From positions 1 to 64,000 of the forward strand of contig CAZPQN010000007.1 of assembly GCA_964588795.1 (NCBI GenBank): DNA of 64,000 bases, read 5' to 3'. The notes beneath the pieces are model-generated. The model was not told where the DNA came from and searched no databases. It was given only the letters and a program-made list of their open reading frames with translations. Of the stretch, positions 35,984 through 45,204 are shown piece after piece (within the stretch, counting starts at the first letter, position 1; every line of letters begins with the position of its first letter). This DNA comes from CAZPQN01 sp964588795. GTDB taxonomy: Bacteria > Fidelibacterota > UBA2242. The position numbers and the translations under genes are program-made.

Positions 35984-36605
35984 ATGTCCTTACTTCATCG
36001 GAATCGCCGGGAATATCGGGGTGGGAAAAACCACCATGACTGACATCATCGCCCGACGGTTTGGCTGGCGGGCGTATTATGAGTCGGTGATTGACAATCC
36101 GTATTTGGAAGATTTTTATGCGAGCATGAACCAGTGGAGTTTTCACCTGCAGGTCTATTTTCTTTCCCATCGCTTCAAGACTCACAAACAGATGACCGAA
36201 TGCGAAATCAGCACCGTTCAGGATCGTACCATTTACGAAGACGTGGAGATTTTTGCCCGTAATCTGTACGAAATGGGCAATATGAGCCAGCGCGACTGGG
36301 ACAATTATTGCGCGTTATTCGAGATCATGACTTCCTATCTGAAAAAGCCGGATCTGATCCTGTACCTGCGCGCCAGCGTCGACACTCTACTGACCCGCAT
36401 TAAAAAACGTTCCCGCGGTTTTGAACGCGACATTTCCCCCGAGTATATTTACCGTCTGAACCTGTCCTATGAGCGCTGGATCAGGGAGGAACAGCACAGG
36501 ACACCCGTTAAAATCGTTGAGACCGATCAGTTTAATGTTTTCGAGGACACCGCTAAACTTGAACAACTGCTCGCTGAAATCCGCCAATACTGCCCTGAAG
36601 ATTGA
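35976..36605 (+). CDS. Deoxynucleoside kinase
   Basis: Salvage kinase of the dCK/dGK/TK2 family, 209 residues. It has the P-loop GNIGVGKTT, the ERS/DRS-type stretch QDRTIYEDVEIF, and a lid with RIKKRSRGFER. It phosphorylates deoxyadenosine, deoxyguanosine or deoxycytidine; which one cannot be read by eye. The GTG start at 35976 has GGGAGAG upstream and overlaps the mtaB stop. Confidence 0.88.
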   Translation: MRKCPYFIGIAGNIGVGKTTMTDIIARRFGWRAYYESVIDNPYLEDFYASMNQWSFHLQVYFLSHRFKTHKQMTECEISTVQDRTIYEDVEIFARNLYEMGNMSQRDWDNYCALFEIMTSYLKKPDLILYLRASVDTLLTRIKKRSRGFERDISPEYIYRLNLSYERWIREEQHRTPVKIVETDQFNVFEDTAKLEQLLAEIRQYCPED

Positions 36606-36713
36606 AAGGAAACTCCAGGCGAGTGGGAAAAAGTTTCCGGAATCCGAAATCCCTGATTGATTCTGCTGGTTTCTTTCGATAAATTTGGCAGTCATCTTGA
36701 AAGTAACCATTTT

Positions 36714-37334
36714 GTGAAAAATATCGCGGTTTTCGCTTCGGGAAGAGGCTCCAATTTTTCCACTATTCTGGGTAAAATCCAAGCGGGCGAAATTGCCGCC
36801 CGGGTTACTTGTCTGATCAGCGATCGGGCTCAGCCTCCCGTTTTCGATATCGCCCGCGAGGCAGGGATTCCTACCTATTGGATCAGCCGGAAGCACTTCG
36901 CCAATCCGGATGATTATGTGAATTTTTTACTGGGTGTATTAAGTCAACATGCCGTAGACCTGATAGTGCTGGCGGGCTATCTGAAGATGATTCCCATACC
37001 GGTAGTTCAGAAATACCGCGGAGCAATATTGAATATTCATCCGGCTCTTTTGCCGAACTTCGGCGGTCATGGCCTTTACGGGTCGAAGGTGCACGAGGCG
37101 GTGTTGGCGAGCGGCGTCAAAACCACCGGCGCCACGGTGCATTTCGTGGATGAACATTACGACACCGGACCGATCATTAAACAGGAACAGGTAGCCGTTC
37201 TGGAGCATGATACCCCGGAAAGTCTCGCTCACCGGGTACTGGAAGCAGAACACCGTTTGTATCCGGAAGTTGTCCGGGCGTTTTGTGAAGGGAAAATCAA
37301 ATTAATTGACCATAAAGTACAGTGGAGCTTATGA
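36714..37334 (+). CDS. purN: Phosphoribosylglycinamide formyltransferase
   Basis: Transfers a formyl group from 10-formyl-THF to GAR in purine synthesis. The 206-residue length and IAVFASGRGSNFSTI, INPALLP-like HPALLPNFGGHG, GATVHFVDEHYDTGPII signatures are diagnostic; the catalytic Asn-His-Asp set is present (NIHP, VDEHYD). The frame is open further up to 36657, but GTG 36714 matches the family N-terminus. A 108-bp spacer with no clear feature precedes it. It overlaps purH by ATGA. Confidence 0.95.
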   Translation: MKNIAVFASGRGSNFSTILGKIQAGEIAARVTCLISDRAQPPVFDIAREAGIPTYWISRKHFANPDDYVNFLLGVLSQHAVDLIVLAGYLKMIPIPVVQKYRGAILNIHPALLPNFGGHGLYGSKVHEAVLASGVKTTGATVHFVDEHYDTGPIIKQEQVAVLEHDTPESLAHRVLEAEHRLYPEVVRAFCEGKIKLIDHKVQWSL

Positions 37335-38878
37335 ATCAATTTCCAATCAAACGAGCTGTCATCAGTGTCTGGGATAAGACCGGAATAGTGCCGCTGGCGC
37401 ATTTGCTGACCGACCACGGTGTGGAAATTTTTTCCACTGGTGGAACCTTCCGGATGTTAACTGAGAATGGCATTAACGTCAAAAGAATCGAGGATCTGAC
37501 CGGATTTCCGGAAATCCTCGGCGGGCGCGTGAAAACACTCCACCCGGTCGTATTTGCAGGGTTGCTGGCTGATGTGAGATTGGCCGAACATCAAAATGAT
37601 TTATCCCGAACAGGGGTTGAACCGTTCCAGTTGGTGATCGTGAATCTGTACCCTTTTGTCGAGACTCTGCAGTCTGGCGATAAAAATGATGCGGAAATAA
37701 TCGAGATGATAGACATCGGCGGGCCCGGGATGTTGCGGGCGGCTTCCAAGAATTACGCTAATGTTGTGATTTTGTCGGATCCCGGCCAATACGCGGAATT
37801 TAGTGAGAAATATCAGGCACAAACCATCACCCCGGAATATCGCCGGACCCTGGCGCAGGCGGTTTTTCTGAAAACTGCCGCTTATGACGCCGAGATCGCT
37901 AATTTTCTGGGAGGACAAGACCCTGACTTACCGGAAATCATGGTGCGCCCCCTGCGTCTACAACAGGCTCTGCGCTACGGCGAGAATCCCGACCAACGTG
38001 CCGGACTGTATCGTCCCGCCACGACGGCAGGCTGGGAACCATTCCGGCAGTTGCAGGGCAAGGAAATTTCTTTCAACAATTATATTGACTGTCTCGCCGC
38101 CTATAAAATCACCGCGACTTGTCCTTCCGACATCCCGACCGCGGTGGTTATCAAACATACCAATCCCTGTGGCTTTGCCGTGGGGCAGACGGCGTTAAAT
38201 GCCTACCGGCGCGCCGTACTCACCGATCCTGTCAGTTATTTTGGCGGCATTGTCGGAGTCAATTGTCCTGTGGATGCCGCTTTAGCCGAAGAATTGGTGA
38301 AAAGTTTCCTGGAGTGTATCGTCGCACCGGAGTACACTTCGTCGGCGCTGACTATGCTTAGTAAAAAGAAGAATCTGCGGCTCCTGGTTCCCAATCCGGC
38401 GAATCTGGCAGAAAACCTCGATATTCGCGGATACGGAAGCGGAGCGCTGGTGCAGACAGTCCAATCATCACCGGACGATGAAAGCGCCTGGCAGGTAGTC
38501 ACGCAGGTTGCACCCAAAACCGAACACTATCCGGCAATGCGATTGGGATGGCATTTGGTGAAATATGTCAAGTCCAACGCGATTGTCCTGTGCAATGCAG
38601 AGGGCACCCTGGGAGTAGGAGCAGGTCAGATGTCGAGAATAGATTCGGTGCGAATTGCGATTAACAAAGCTCACGCGGCCGGCCTGGATTTAAAAGGCGC
38701 GGTGATGGCATCGGATGCTTTTTTCCCATTTGCCGACTCGGTGGAAGAGGCCGCTCGCCAGGGCATATCCGGCGTGATTCAACCCGGTGGCAGTATCCGC
38801 GATCAGGACTCGATTGAAGCCTGCAATCGGCTGGGTCTTTTCATGTTGTTTACGGGTAAGCGGGTGTTTAAACATTAA
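37331..38878 (+). CDS. purH: Bifunctional AICAR transformylase/IMP cyclohydrolase
   Basis: Carries out the last two steps of IMP synthesis. The N-terminal cyclohydrolase part begins RAVISVWDKTGIVPLA and contains STGGT and GRVKTLHP; the C-terminal transformylase has VIKHTNPCGFA with the catalytic Lys-His pair and SDAFFPFADSVEEAA. 515 residues from ATG 37331, which is preferred to GTG 37322 because it gives the ATGA overlap with purN and GGAG precedes it. Confidence 0.97.
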   Translation: MNQFPIKRAVISVWDKTGIVPLAHLLTDHGVEIFSTGGTFRMLTENGINVKRIEDLTGFPEILGGRVKTLHPVVFAGLLADVRLAEHQNDLSRTGVEPFQLVIVNLYPFVETLQSGDKNDAEIIEMIDIGGPGMLRAASKNYANVVILSDPGQYAEFSEKYQAQTITPEYRRTLAQAVFLKTAAYDAEIANFLGGQDPDLPEIMVRPLRLQQALRYGENPDQRAGLYRPATTAGWEPFRQLQGKEISFNNYIDCLAAYKITATCPSDIPTAVVIKHTNPCGFAVGQTALNAYRRAVLTDPVSYFGGIVGVNCPVDAALAEELVKSFLECIVAPEYTSSALTMLSKKKNLRLLVPNPANLAENLDIRGYGSGALVQTVQSSPDDESAWQVVTQVAPKTEHYPAMRLGWHLVKYVKSNAIVLCNAEGTLGVGAGQMSRIDSVRIAINKAHAAGLDLKGAVMASDAFFPFADSVEEAARQGISGVIQPGGSIRDQDSIEACNRLGLFMLFTGKRVFKH

Positions 38879-38892
38879 TTCACGGAGCATTT

Positions 38893-39906
38893 ATGGCTTT
38901 TAATTTGTTCAATCTTTTTACCGGTGATATCGCAATCGATTTAGGGACGGCGAATACCCTAATCTATATGAAAACCAGAGGCATCATCTTGGATGAACCT
39001 TCCATCGTAGCGCGTTCCGCGCATGACGGTGAAGTGGTAGCCGTGGGGAATGACGCCAAGGAAATGCTGGGCAAGACCCACCGTGATATCATCACCATCC
39101 GCCCGCTGAAGGACGGCGTGATAGCCGATTTTGAGATGACCGATGCCATGATCCGTGGTTTTATCCGTAAAATCAATCTAAGCCGCATTGCCCGCCCCAA
39201 AATGGTCATCTGTATTCCCTCCGGCATCACGGAGGTTGAGAAACGGGCGGTGCGGGACAGCGCCGACCGGGCCAATGCCCGGGAAGTCTTTTTGGTGGAT
39301 GAACCGGTAGCCGCCGCCATCGGTATCGGAATTGATATTTCCAAACCAGTCGGCAACATCATCGTTGATATTGGTGGCGGTACGACCGAGATCGCCGTGA
39401 TTGCCCTGAATGGCATCGTGACCAAGCAGGCGATCCGAGTCGCGGGTGACGAAATGGACGAGGCCATCTGGCAGTATTTTAAGACTGAGCATAATTTATT
39501 GGTAGGCGAACGCACCGCCGAGTGGATTAAGTGCTCGGTTGGATCGGCCATGCCCATCAGCGATACTACGATTACAGTCAAGGGGCGCAGTCTAGTGGCC
39601 GGTATTCCGAAAACCATTGAAGTCTCTTCGGTGGAAATTCGGGAATGCCTGAAAGATACGCTTGACCTGATTATTCAGGCCGTAAAGCAAGCGTTGGAGA
39701 TGACCCCACCGGAACTTTCATCCGATATATTGGATCGTGGGATTATCCTGACTGGCGGCGGTGCCCTCCTTAAAGGATTAGATCAGCGCATTCGAGTGGA
39801 GACTGATCTGCCGGTCAATGTCGCGGAAGAACCATTGCTCTCCGTGGCGAAAGGCGCCGGCCTGATTATCGAAAATATTGACAAGTACCGCGATGTGCTG
39901 GTCTGA
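38893..39906 (+). CDS. mreB: Rod shape protein MreB
   Basis: Bacterial actin that guides lateral wall synthesis. 337 residues with IAIDLGTANTLIY (phosphate 1), RPLKDGVIADFEMT, MVICIPSGITEVEKRAV, VDIGGGTTEIAVI (phosphate 2) and LTGGGALLKGL (adenosine). It leads the classic mreBCD-mrdA-rodA order, so the cell is probably rod-shaped. The gene begins 14 bp after purH, so the shape operon may be read through from the purine genes. Confidence 0.98.
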   Translation: MAFNLFNLFTGDIAIDLGTANTLIYMKTRGIILDEPSIVARSAHDGEVVAVGNDAKEMLGKTHRDIITIRPLKDGVIADFEMTDAMIRGFIRKINLSRIARPKMVICIPSGITEVEKRAVRDSADRANAREVFLVDEPVAAAIGIGIDISKPVGNIIVDIGGGTTEIAVIALNGIVTKQAIRVAGDEMDEAIWQYFKTEHNLLVGERTAEWIKCSVGSAMPISDTTITVKGRSLVAGIPKTIEVSSVEIRECLKDTLDLIIQAVKQALEMTPPELSSDILDRGIILTGGGALLKGLDQRIRVETDLPVNVAEEPLLSVAKGAGLIIENIDKYRDVLV

Positions 39907-39911
39907 TTCGG

Positions 39912-40718
39912 ATGTGGCTGAAAGTATTAAGATTCCTGCTTGATCTTTACGAATACTTTCTGTTACTTTTCCTGGTCATAATTGCGCTGACCATTTTAGC
40001 CCAGAATGAAAATCCCCAGGTGCGCAGTCTGCAGGGCGACGTAGCCGATCTTTTCCGGTTTATCCATTATCCGAAGCTCTGGATAGATACATTGGATGGA
40101 CTAGTAAAGGAAAATGCCCAACTCAAGGAAGATAACCTGCGACTAAGTTTGATTAATGCCCAGATGAAGGAAGCTTATCTGGAAAACCAGCGTCTGCGCT
40201 CCATGCTGAATTTTACAGATACCACGCACCTTGACCTGGTGCCCGCGGAAGTCATCAACCAGGGTACTACACCGCTATACAATTCCGTGCTGATCAACGT
40301 TGGCCGCCAGCAGGCCATTGCACCGAACATGGCAGTGATTTCCACGCGGGGGATAGTCGGTAAAACCGTTGCGGTCGGAGACCAGAGTACTCAAGTGCAG
40401 ATTTTCATGGATGTCAATTTCCGGCTCGGAGTAAAGTTCCAGATTTCCCGGGTCTTTGGCATTATGCGCTGGCATCCAGATGGATTGGCTGAAGTCCGGG
40501 AGATACCCAAGACGGCGGTCATTTATCCTGGAGAAGTGGTGCTTACCTCCGGCTACAGTGAAATTTACCCGCCGAATATCGTCGTTGGCGAAGTACTGGA
40601 AGTCAGGCAATCATCCAGCGGTCTGTTCCAGATTGCGACAATCAAGCCGAGCGTGGATGTCGCTGCGATCGAAGAAGTATTTGTGGTATTAAATCAAAAA
40701 TGGTTCGAAAAACACTAA
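39912..40718 (+). CDS. mreC: Rod shape protein MreC
   Basis: A 268-residue bitopic protein: an N-terminal span (YEYFLLLFLVIIALTILA), a coiled coil near residues 60-95 (LVKENAQLKEDNLRLSL...), and a beta-barrel periplasmic domain with INVGRQQAI, GIVGKTV and LTSGYSEIYPPNIVVGEV, the MreC signature. It links MreB to PBP2 and activates it. Its last 19 bp overlap mreD. Confidence 0.95.
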   Translation: MWLKVLRFLLDLYEYFLLLFLVIIALTILAQNENPQVRSLQGDVADLFRFIHYPKLWIDTLDGLVKENAQLKEDNLRLSLINAQMKEAYLENQRLRSMLNFTDTTHLDLVPAEVINQGTTPLYNSVLINVGRQQAIAPNMAVISTRGIVGKTVAVGDQSTQVQIFMDVNFRLGVKFQISRVFGIMRWHPDGLAEVREIPKTAVIYPGEVVLTSGYSEIYPPNIVVGEVLEVRQSSSGLFQIATIKPSVDVAAIEEVFVVLNQKWFEKH

Positions 40719-41179
40719 TCATTGTCACCTTCAGCCTGATTGTCATTCTGATCCAATTGCTTTTTGGCACCTGGATGACGATCCGCGAAGTACGGCCTGA
40801 TTTTGTGCTGATGTTAGTACTGTTTGTCGGACGTCTGCAGGGCAAGGTGCTCGGTCAATTGTATGGTTTCACGATTGGCCTCATAGCTGACGGCATCGGT
40901 ATTGGCTCTTTCATGGGATTGTCCGCCTTAGCCAAGACTGTGGCGGGCTTTGGAGCCGGACTACTGAAAGGCAAGCGCCATCGCTACAATCCTCTTTTGC
41001 TACACGGTTTGGAAATTTTCATCATTGGTCTGCATTTCGCGATTTATTACTTCATCAATTTTAAGGGGTTGGAAATCGCGACCGAGTACCTGTTCATGCG
41101 CTATATTCTGCCGTCCACAGCTTATACGGCATTGTTCTATCTGATCATGCAATACCTGTTCAAACTGGATATTGACTGA
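40700..41179 (+). CDS. mreD: Rod shape protein MreD
   Basis: A 159-residue membrane protein with about five spans and the MreD stretch RPDFVLMLVLFVGRLQG followed by GLIADGIGIGSFMGLSALA. It overlaps mreC and is 2 bp ahead of mrdA, in the conserved order. The family has low conservation but the place and topology leave little doubt. Confidence 0.9.
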   Translation: MVRKTLIIVTFSLIVILIQLLFGTWMTIREVRPDFVLMLVLFVGRLQGKVLGQLYGFTIGLIADGIGIGSFMGLSALAKTVAGFGAGLLKGKRHRYNPLLLHGLEIFIIGLHFAIYYFINFKGLEIATEYLFMRYILPSTAYTALFYLIMQYLFKLDID

Positions 41180-41181
41180 GT

Positions 41182-42999
41182 ATGTATATTTCGCATAATT
41201 CGGTTTCCAGTCTGCGGAAAAACAGTTTTATCATCACCTTGATCCTGCTTTTTATGATTTTACTGGTTCGGCTGTATTATCTGCAGATTGTCAAGGGGCC
41301 TCGCTTTCGTGGCATCGCTGAAGCCAATCGGATCCGGGTCGTTCCGATCGAAGCTCCGCGCGGAATCATTTATGACCGGCATGGACAAATCATTACGGAT
41401 AATAAATCCCAGTACAATGTCGAAGTTGTCCCCTATGAATTACGCACTACCGCTGAGGGTGATTCAATCGTGGCGCAGATTGTAGGTTTGACTACCGCTC
41501 AGGTCAGACACCGGATTCGCAACAAATGGCGGGGTCCGTTTGTACCGGTAAAGATTGTCGAAGATGTTGATTTCCAAATGCTCAACCGGGTGGAGGAAAA
41601 CAAAGTTAACCTGCCTGGAGTGCTATATTCCCTGGAACCAATTCGCGCTTTTCCCACGCCGGCGCACCTTTCACAAGTGCTCGGTTATGTTCGTGAGATT
41701 GGAAAAAACGAATTAAAACGGGTTGAGAACTTAGGTTACAAACAAGGTGATCTTATCGGTTGGTGCGGGGTGGAGAAACAATATGAACAGGTCCTCCGTG
41801 GCAGTAGAGGCTACACTTACCTGCAGATTGATGCTCTGGGGCGGGAAGTCGGGCGCCTCCAGGATCGTGACAATGTACCTCCCAAACCGGGCAACGATCT
41901 CTATCTGACAATCGACCTCGATCTGCAGGTTATGGCCGAATCGTTAGTCGGAGAACATAAAGGAGCAATCGTCATTTTGGATGCGCAGAATGGCGAGGTG
42001 TTGACTTTGGTCAGTAAACCGGACTATCCCCCGGGTTTATTCGCCGGAGTAGTTTCCAACGAAGTCTGGACTAGCTTGCGGACTGATCCTGACCAACCAC
42101 TTTATAACCGGGCGACACAAGGCACTTACCCTGCCGGCTCGACTTTTAAACTGATTGCGATATTCACCGCCTTGGAGAAAAAAGCGGTGGAACCCAGCTG
42201 GTCTGCCTTTTGTCCGGGACAATATCGGTTAGGACGGCGGATTTTTAAATGCTGGGAAGCCAAAGGGCACGGGCGGATGAAAATGCACGACGCTATCGTC
42301 CATTCCTGCAACGTCTATTTTTACAATTTGATCCGCCGTCTGGATACCGATGATTGGGCGACATATGGAAAACTTTTCGGGTTTGGACAGTGTACCGGTA
42401 TTGATCTCTTTCCCGAGTCAGAAGGAGTCATGCCCGACGTAAATTTCCTGAATCGGAAGTATGGTTTAAACGGTTGGACCGACGGCAATAAACTAAATTT
42501 AGTCATCGGACAGGGCGATGTATTAGTCACTCCCGTACAAATGGCTCGTTTTTGTGCCAGTCTGGCCACCCGCGGAAAGCTGGTCCAGCCGCATATCGGA
42601 CTGAAGTATATCGATAAAGCCACCAACCTGACCCATGAAATCGTTACTAAAAACGATTCCATTCAGACGATTTCACCAGCCACCTGGGAGTTCGTTGAGA
42701 ACGCCATGAACGAAGTGGTATCCAGTGGTACGGGCAGAGGCGCGCTGGTCAGAGGCGTACCGGTGTTCGGGAAAACCGGCACCGCCCAGAATCCACATGG
42801 CGAAGCGCATGCCTGGTTTATTGGCTACATGAAAGAAGCGCACCAGACCATTGCCCTGGCCGTGCTGATTGAACACGGAAAGTCCGGCGGGGGCATTGCG
42901 GCTCAAATCGCCGGTAAATTATTCAATTACTGGCATCAGCGTAATGCTAATCAAATGATGGCAACCAATGCGACGACGTCTCTCCCGCCAGTTCGGTGA
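41182..42999 (+). CDS. mrdA: Penicillin-binding protein 2
   Basis: Class B transpeptidase of the elongasome, 605 residues. One N-terminal span is followed by the dimerisation domain (RIRVVPIEAPRGIIYDRHG) and the transpeptidase domain with Ser320-x-x-Lys323 (AGSTFK), Ser375-x-Asn377 (HSCN) and Lys531-Thr-Gly533 (KTGTAQ). All catalytic residues are present. It crosslinks peptidoglycan with RodA, whose gene starts 32 bp before this one ends. Confidence 0.97.
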   Translation: MYISHNSVSSLRKNSFIITLILLFMILLVRLYYLQIVKGPRFRGIAEANRIRVVPIEAPRGIIYDRHGQIITDNKSQYNVEVVPYELRTTAEGDSIVAQIVGLTTAQVRHRIRNKWRGPFVPVKIVEDVDFQMLNRVEENKVNLPGVLYSLEPIRAFPTPAHLSQVLGYVREIGKNELKRVENLGYKQGDLIGWCGVEKQYEQVLRGSRGYTYLQIDALGREVGRLQDRDNVPPKPGNDLYLTIDLDLQVMAESLVGEHKGAIVILDAQNGEVLTLVSKPDYPPGLFAGVVSNEVWTSLRTDPDQPLYNRATQGTYPAGSTFKLIAIFTALEKKAVEPSWSAFCPGQYRLGRRIFKCWEAKGHGRMKMHDAIVHSCNVYFYNLIRRLDTDDWATYGKLFGFGQCTGIDLFPESEGVMPDVNFLNRKYGLNGWTDGNKLNLVIGQGDVLVTPVQMARFCASLATRGKLVQPHIGLKYIDKATNLTHEIVTKNDSIQTISPATWEFVENAMNEVVSSGTGRGALVRGVPVFGKTGTAQNPHGEAHAWFIGYMKEAHQTIALAVLIEHGKSGGGIAAQIAGKLFNYWHQRNANQMMATNATTSLPPVR

Positions 43000-44218
43000 C
43001 TTTATCGGCTCATTATCGAATATTCATATCACCATTTTGGTGCTTTGTGTGCTATTAAGCTTGATTGGTTTGTTAGCTATGTTCAGTGCTTCCTTAAATA
43101 TGGAGGGCTCGTTTCTCACACGTCCAATCGGACGCCAGGGGTTGTGGTTCCTGGGTTGCGGATTAGCAACGGCAATCATTTATTTTATTCAGAAGAAACT
43201 GATTTATGACATCGCCTATGTTTCCTACTGGATTGGCATTATTTTATTGCTGATACCCTACTTTATCAGTACTTCGAGGGCTGGCACCGCCCGGTGGATC
43301 TCCTTTGGGTTTATTAATTTTCAACCATCCGAGCTCATGAAAATCTTAGTAATGTTGGCGATTGCCCGTTATTTGGCTGGTACCAAACAATCAATTTTAG
43401 ATTTTCGCACTTTAGTAATTCCAACCTTGTTTGCCCTGCTGCCGCTGATCATTGTGTTAAAACAGCCCGATTTAGGCACCTCGATCATCTATTTTGGGTT
43501 GCTTTTTCCGATGCTCTACTGGGCGGGAGCCCGGTTGTTTCATTTGTTTGTCATCATGGCTCCTGTCGTGAGTATCATCACTGCCTTCAGTTTCTATACC
43601 TATTTTATCTGGATCGTGTTGATGATCGGTATCCTGTATCTGACGAAAGAAAAACTCTGGGTATCGATCACCGTCATGGTCCTCAATCTGTCGCTCGGTT
43701 TTGTCACGCCGGTCTTATGGAACGGTATGAAACCCTATCAGCAGCAACGCATCCTGACCCTTTTTAACATTGATAGTGATCCACAGGGATCGGGTTATCA
43801 GGTGCTCCAGTCCAAAATCGCGATTGGATCGGGCGGGTTGCTGGGCAAGGGCATCGGCAAGGGCACCCAGACCCATTTAAAATTCCTACCGGAACAACAC
43901 ACGGATTTCATTTTTTCGGTGATTGGTGAGGAGTATGGTTTTATCGGAGTCTGCATTGTTTTGCTATTGTTCCTCGGTTTTTTGCTGCTGTGTTTGTACT
44001 CGGCTTATCGGTTGAAGGATCGGTTTTGTTCGCTGGGTATGGTCGGCGTAGCGAGCATTATTAGTCTGCATGTCCTGATCAATGTGGCGATGACCGTCGG
44101 ACTGATGCCCGTCACCGGCTTACCCCTGCCGTTCATTAGTTACGGTGGTTCATTTCTGCTGACTTGTTTTATTTTGTTAGGTTTAGCCATGAATATCAGT
44201 GCCGATAAGCAATACTGA
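42968..44218 (+). CDS. rodA: Peptidoglycan polymerase RodA
   Basis: A SEDS-family glycosyltransferase of 416 residues with about ten spans. The motifs GTARWISFGFINFQPSELMKI, LKQPDLGTS, AIGSGGLLGKGIGKGTQ, LPEQHTDFIFSVIGEEYGF and GLPLPFISYGGS are all present, including the catalytic-type Asp in the HTDF loop. It is the last gene of the shape operon; an 82-bp spacer with a T-rich stretch follows. Confidence 0.97.
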   Translation: MRRRLSRQFGDFIGSLSNIHITILVLCVLLSLIGLLAMFSASLNMEGSFLTRPIGRQGLWFLGCGLATAIIYFIQKKLIYDIAYVSYWIGIILLLIPYFISTSRAGTARWISFGFINFQPSELMKILVMLAIARYLAGTKQSILDFRTLVIPTLFALLPLIIVLKQPDLGTSIIYFGLLFPMLYWAGARLFHLFVIMAPVVSIITAFSFYTYFIWIVLMIGILYLTKEKLWVSITVMVLNLSLGFVTPVLWNGMKPYQQQRILTLFNIDSDPQGSGYQVLQSKIAIGSGGLLGKGIGKGTQTHLKFLPEQHTDFIFSVIGEEYGFIGVCIVLLLFLGFLLLCLYSAYRLKDRFCSLGMVGVASIISLHVLINVAMTVGLMPVTGLPLPFISYGGSFLLTCFILLGLAMNISADKQY

Positions 44219-44300
44219 TCGTCGCCAGGCCCCTGCAAGATTTGAGTTTCTTTTTTCCGTCAAAATGATTAGCTTATAACCACCGTGGGTTTCTGTAAAT

Positions 44301-45200
44301 ATGAATACATTTAATAAACCAAGTCGAAAATATTATGTTACAACCGGAACGGTTTTGGCGCTTTGCTGGCTGATGAACCTGCCGGTTGAGCTCCAGGCGC
44401 ATGCCCCGGCGCCTGACAAGAAGCTGTCTGCCGAGGAAATCTCCCAGAAGTTCGATGCTCTCGATAAAGAGCTGACAGACATCAGGAGCAAACTGAATAC
44501 CCTGATCAAGAATTCCAACTCCTATGCCACGCGTCTGGCTAAACTGGAAACTCCAGGTCAGTCCCCGGGCCAATCCGCTCCGGTTCTTGAGCCTTTGCAG
44601 AAATCAGTGGCCAATTTGGAGGCCAACCTCGCATCTCTGCGTACCGACGTGACCAATCTGCAGAACCGTTTAAATGTGGCAGAAGTTCGGGCGCATTATG
44701 CCGACAGCATCAATTTTGAAATTCTCTCTCAGTTGGTGATTCTTGAGAGCCGGCTGGTGGCGCTGAGTAACAGTATCGGAGAATCGCGCACCATCACTCA
44801 GCGGGACAGTGGTAAACCAGATGCCTCCGGTCAACCGTTGCCATTCAAGGAACGCTATCTGAATGCCCTGACCCTGCACCAAAACAATCGTAATGAAGAA
44901 GCCATCGAAAGTTTCCGCAAACTGATTGGCGAAGACCGTGGTCATGACCTTTCTGACAATGCCCAGTACTGGATCGGCGAATGTTATTATTCAATGAAGC
45001 AATATCAGCGCGCTATCGCCGAATTTGAGAAAGTTAGCACCTTCGCCAATACTGATAAAGGCGATGATGCGCAGTTCAAAATCGGTTTATGCTATAAGCA
45101 GCTGGGTAATCCTGATCGGTTCCGTATCGAAATGCAGAAATTGATTGACCTTTATCCACAGAGCGAATTCGTCCCTAACGCAAAGCAGTTAATTAAATAA
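44301..45200 (+). CDS. CpoB/YbgF-like TPR protein
   Basis: A 299-residue periplasmic protein: signal peptide to about residue 33 (LQAHA), coiled-coil regions near 40-160 (LDKELTDIRSKLNTL, LEANLASLRTDVTNLQNRL), and a C-terminal tetratricopeptide domain with NAQYWIGECYYSMKQYQRAI and DDAQFKIGLCYKQLG. This layout matches CpoB (YbgF), which links cell-wall synthesis with Tol-Pal, but no tol or pal gene is in view. Location after the Mre operon fits a wall-related role. Confidence 0.78.
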   Translation: MNTFNKPSRKYYVTTGTVLALCWLMNLPVELQAHAPAPDKKLSAEEISQKFDALDKELTDIRSKLNTLIKNSNSYATRLAKLETPGQSPGQSAPVLEPLQKSVANLEANLASLRTDVTNLQNRLNVAEVRAHYADSINFEILSQLVILESRLVALSNSIGESRTITQRDSGKPDASGQPLPFKERYLNALTLHQNNRNEEAIESFRKLIGEDRGHDLSDNAQYWIGECYYSMKQYQRAIAEFEKVSTFANTDKGDDAQFKIGLCYKQLGNPDRFRIEMQKLIDLYPQSEFVPNAKQLIK

Positions 45201-45204
45201 GCCT

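Noticed and set aside
38964..39617. 217-codon open frame on the - strand
   Set aside because: Antisense to conserved mreB motifs; Ser/Ile/Thr-rich shadow with no domain.
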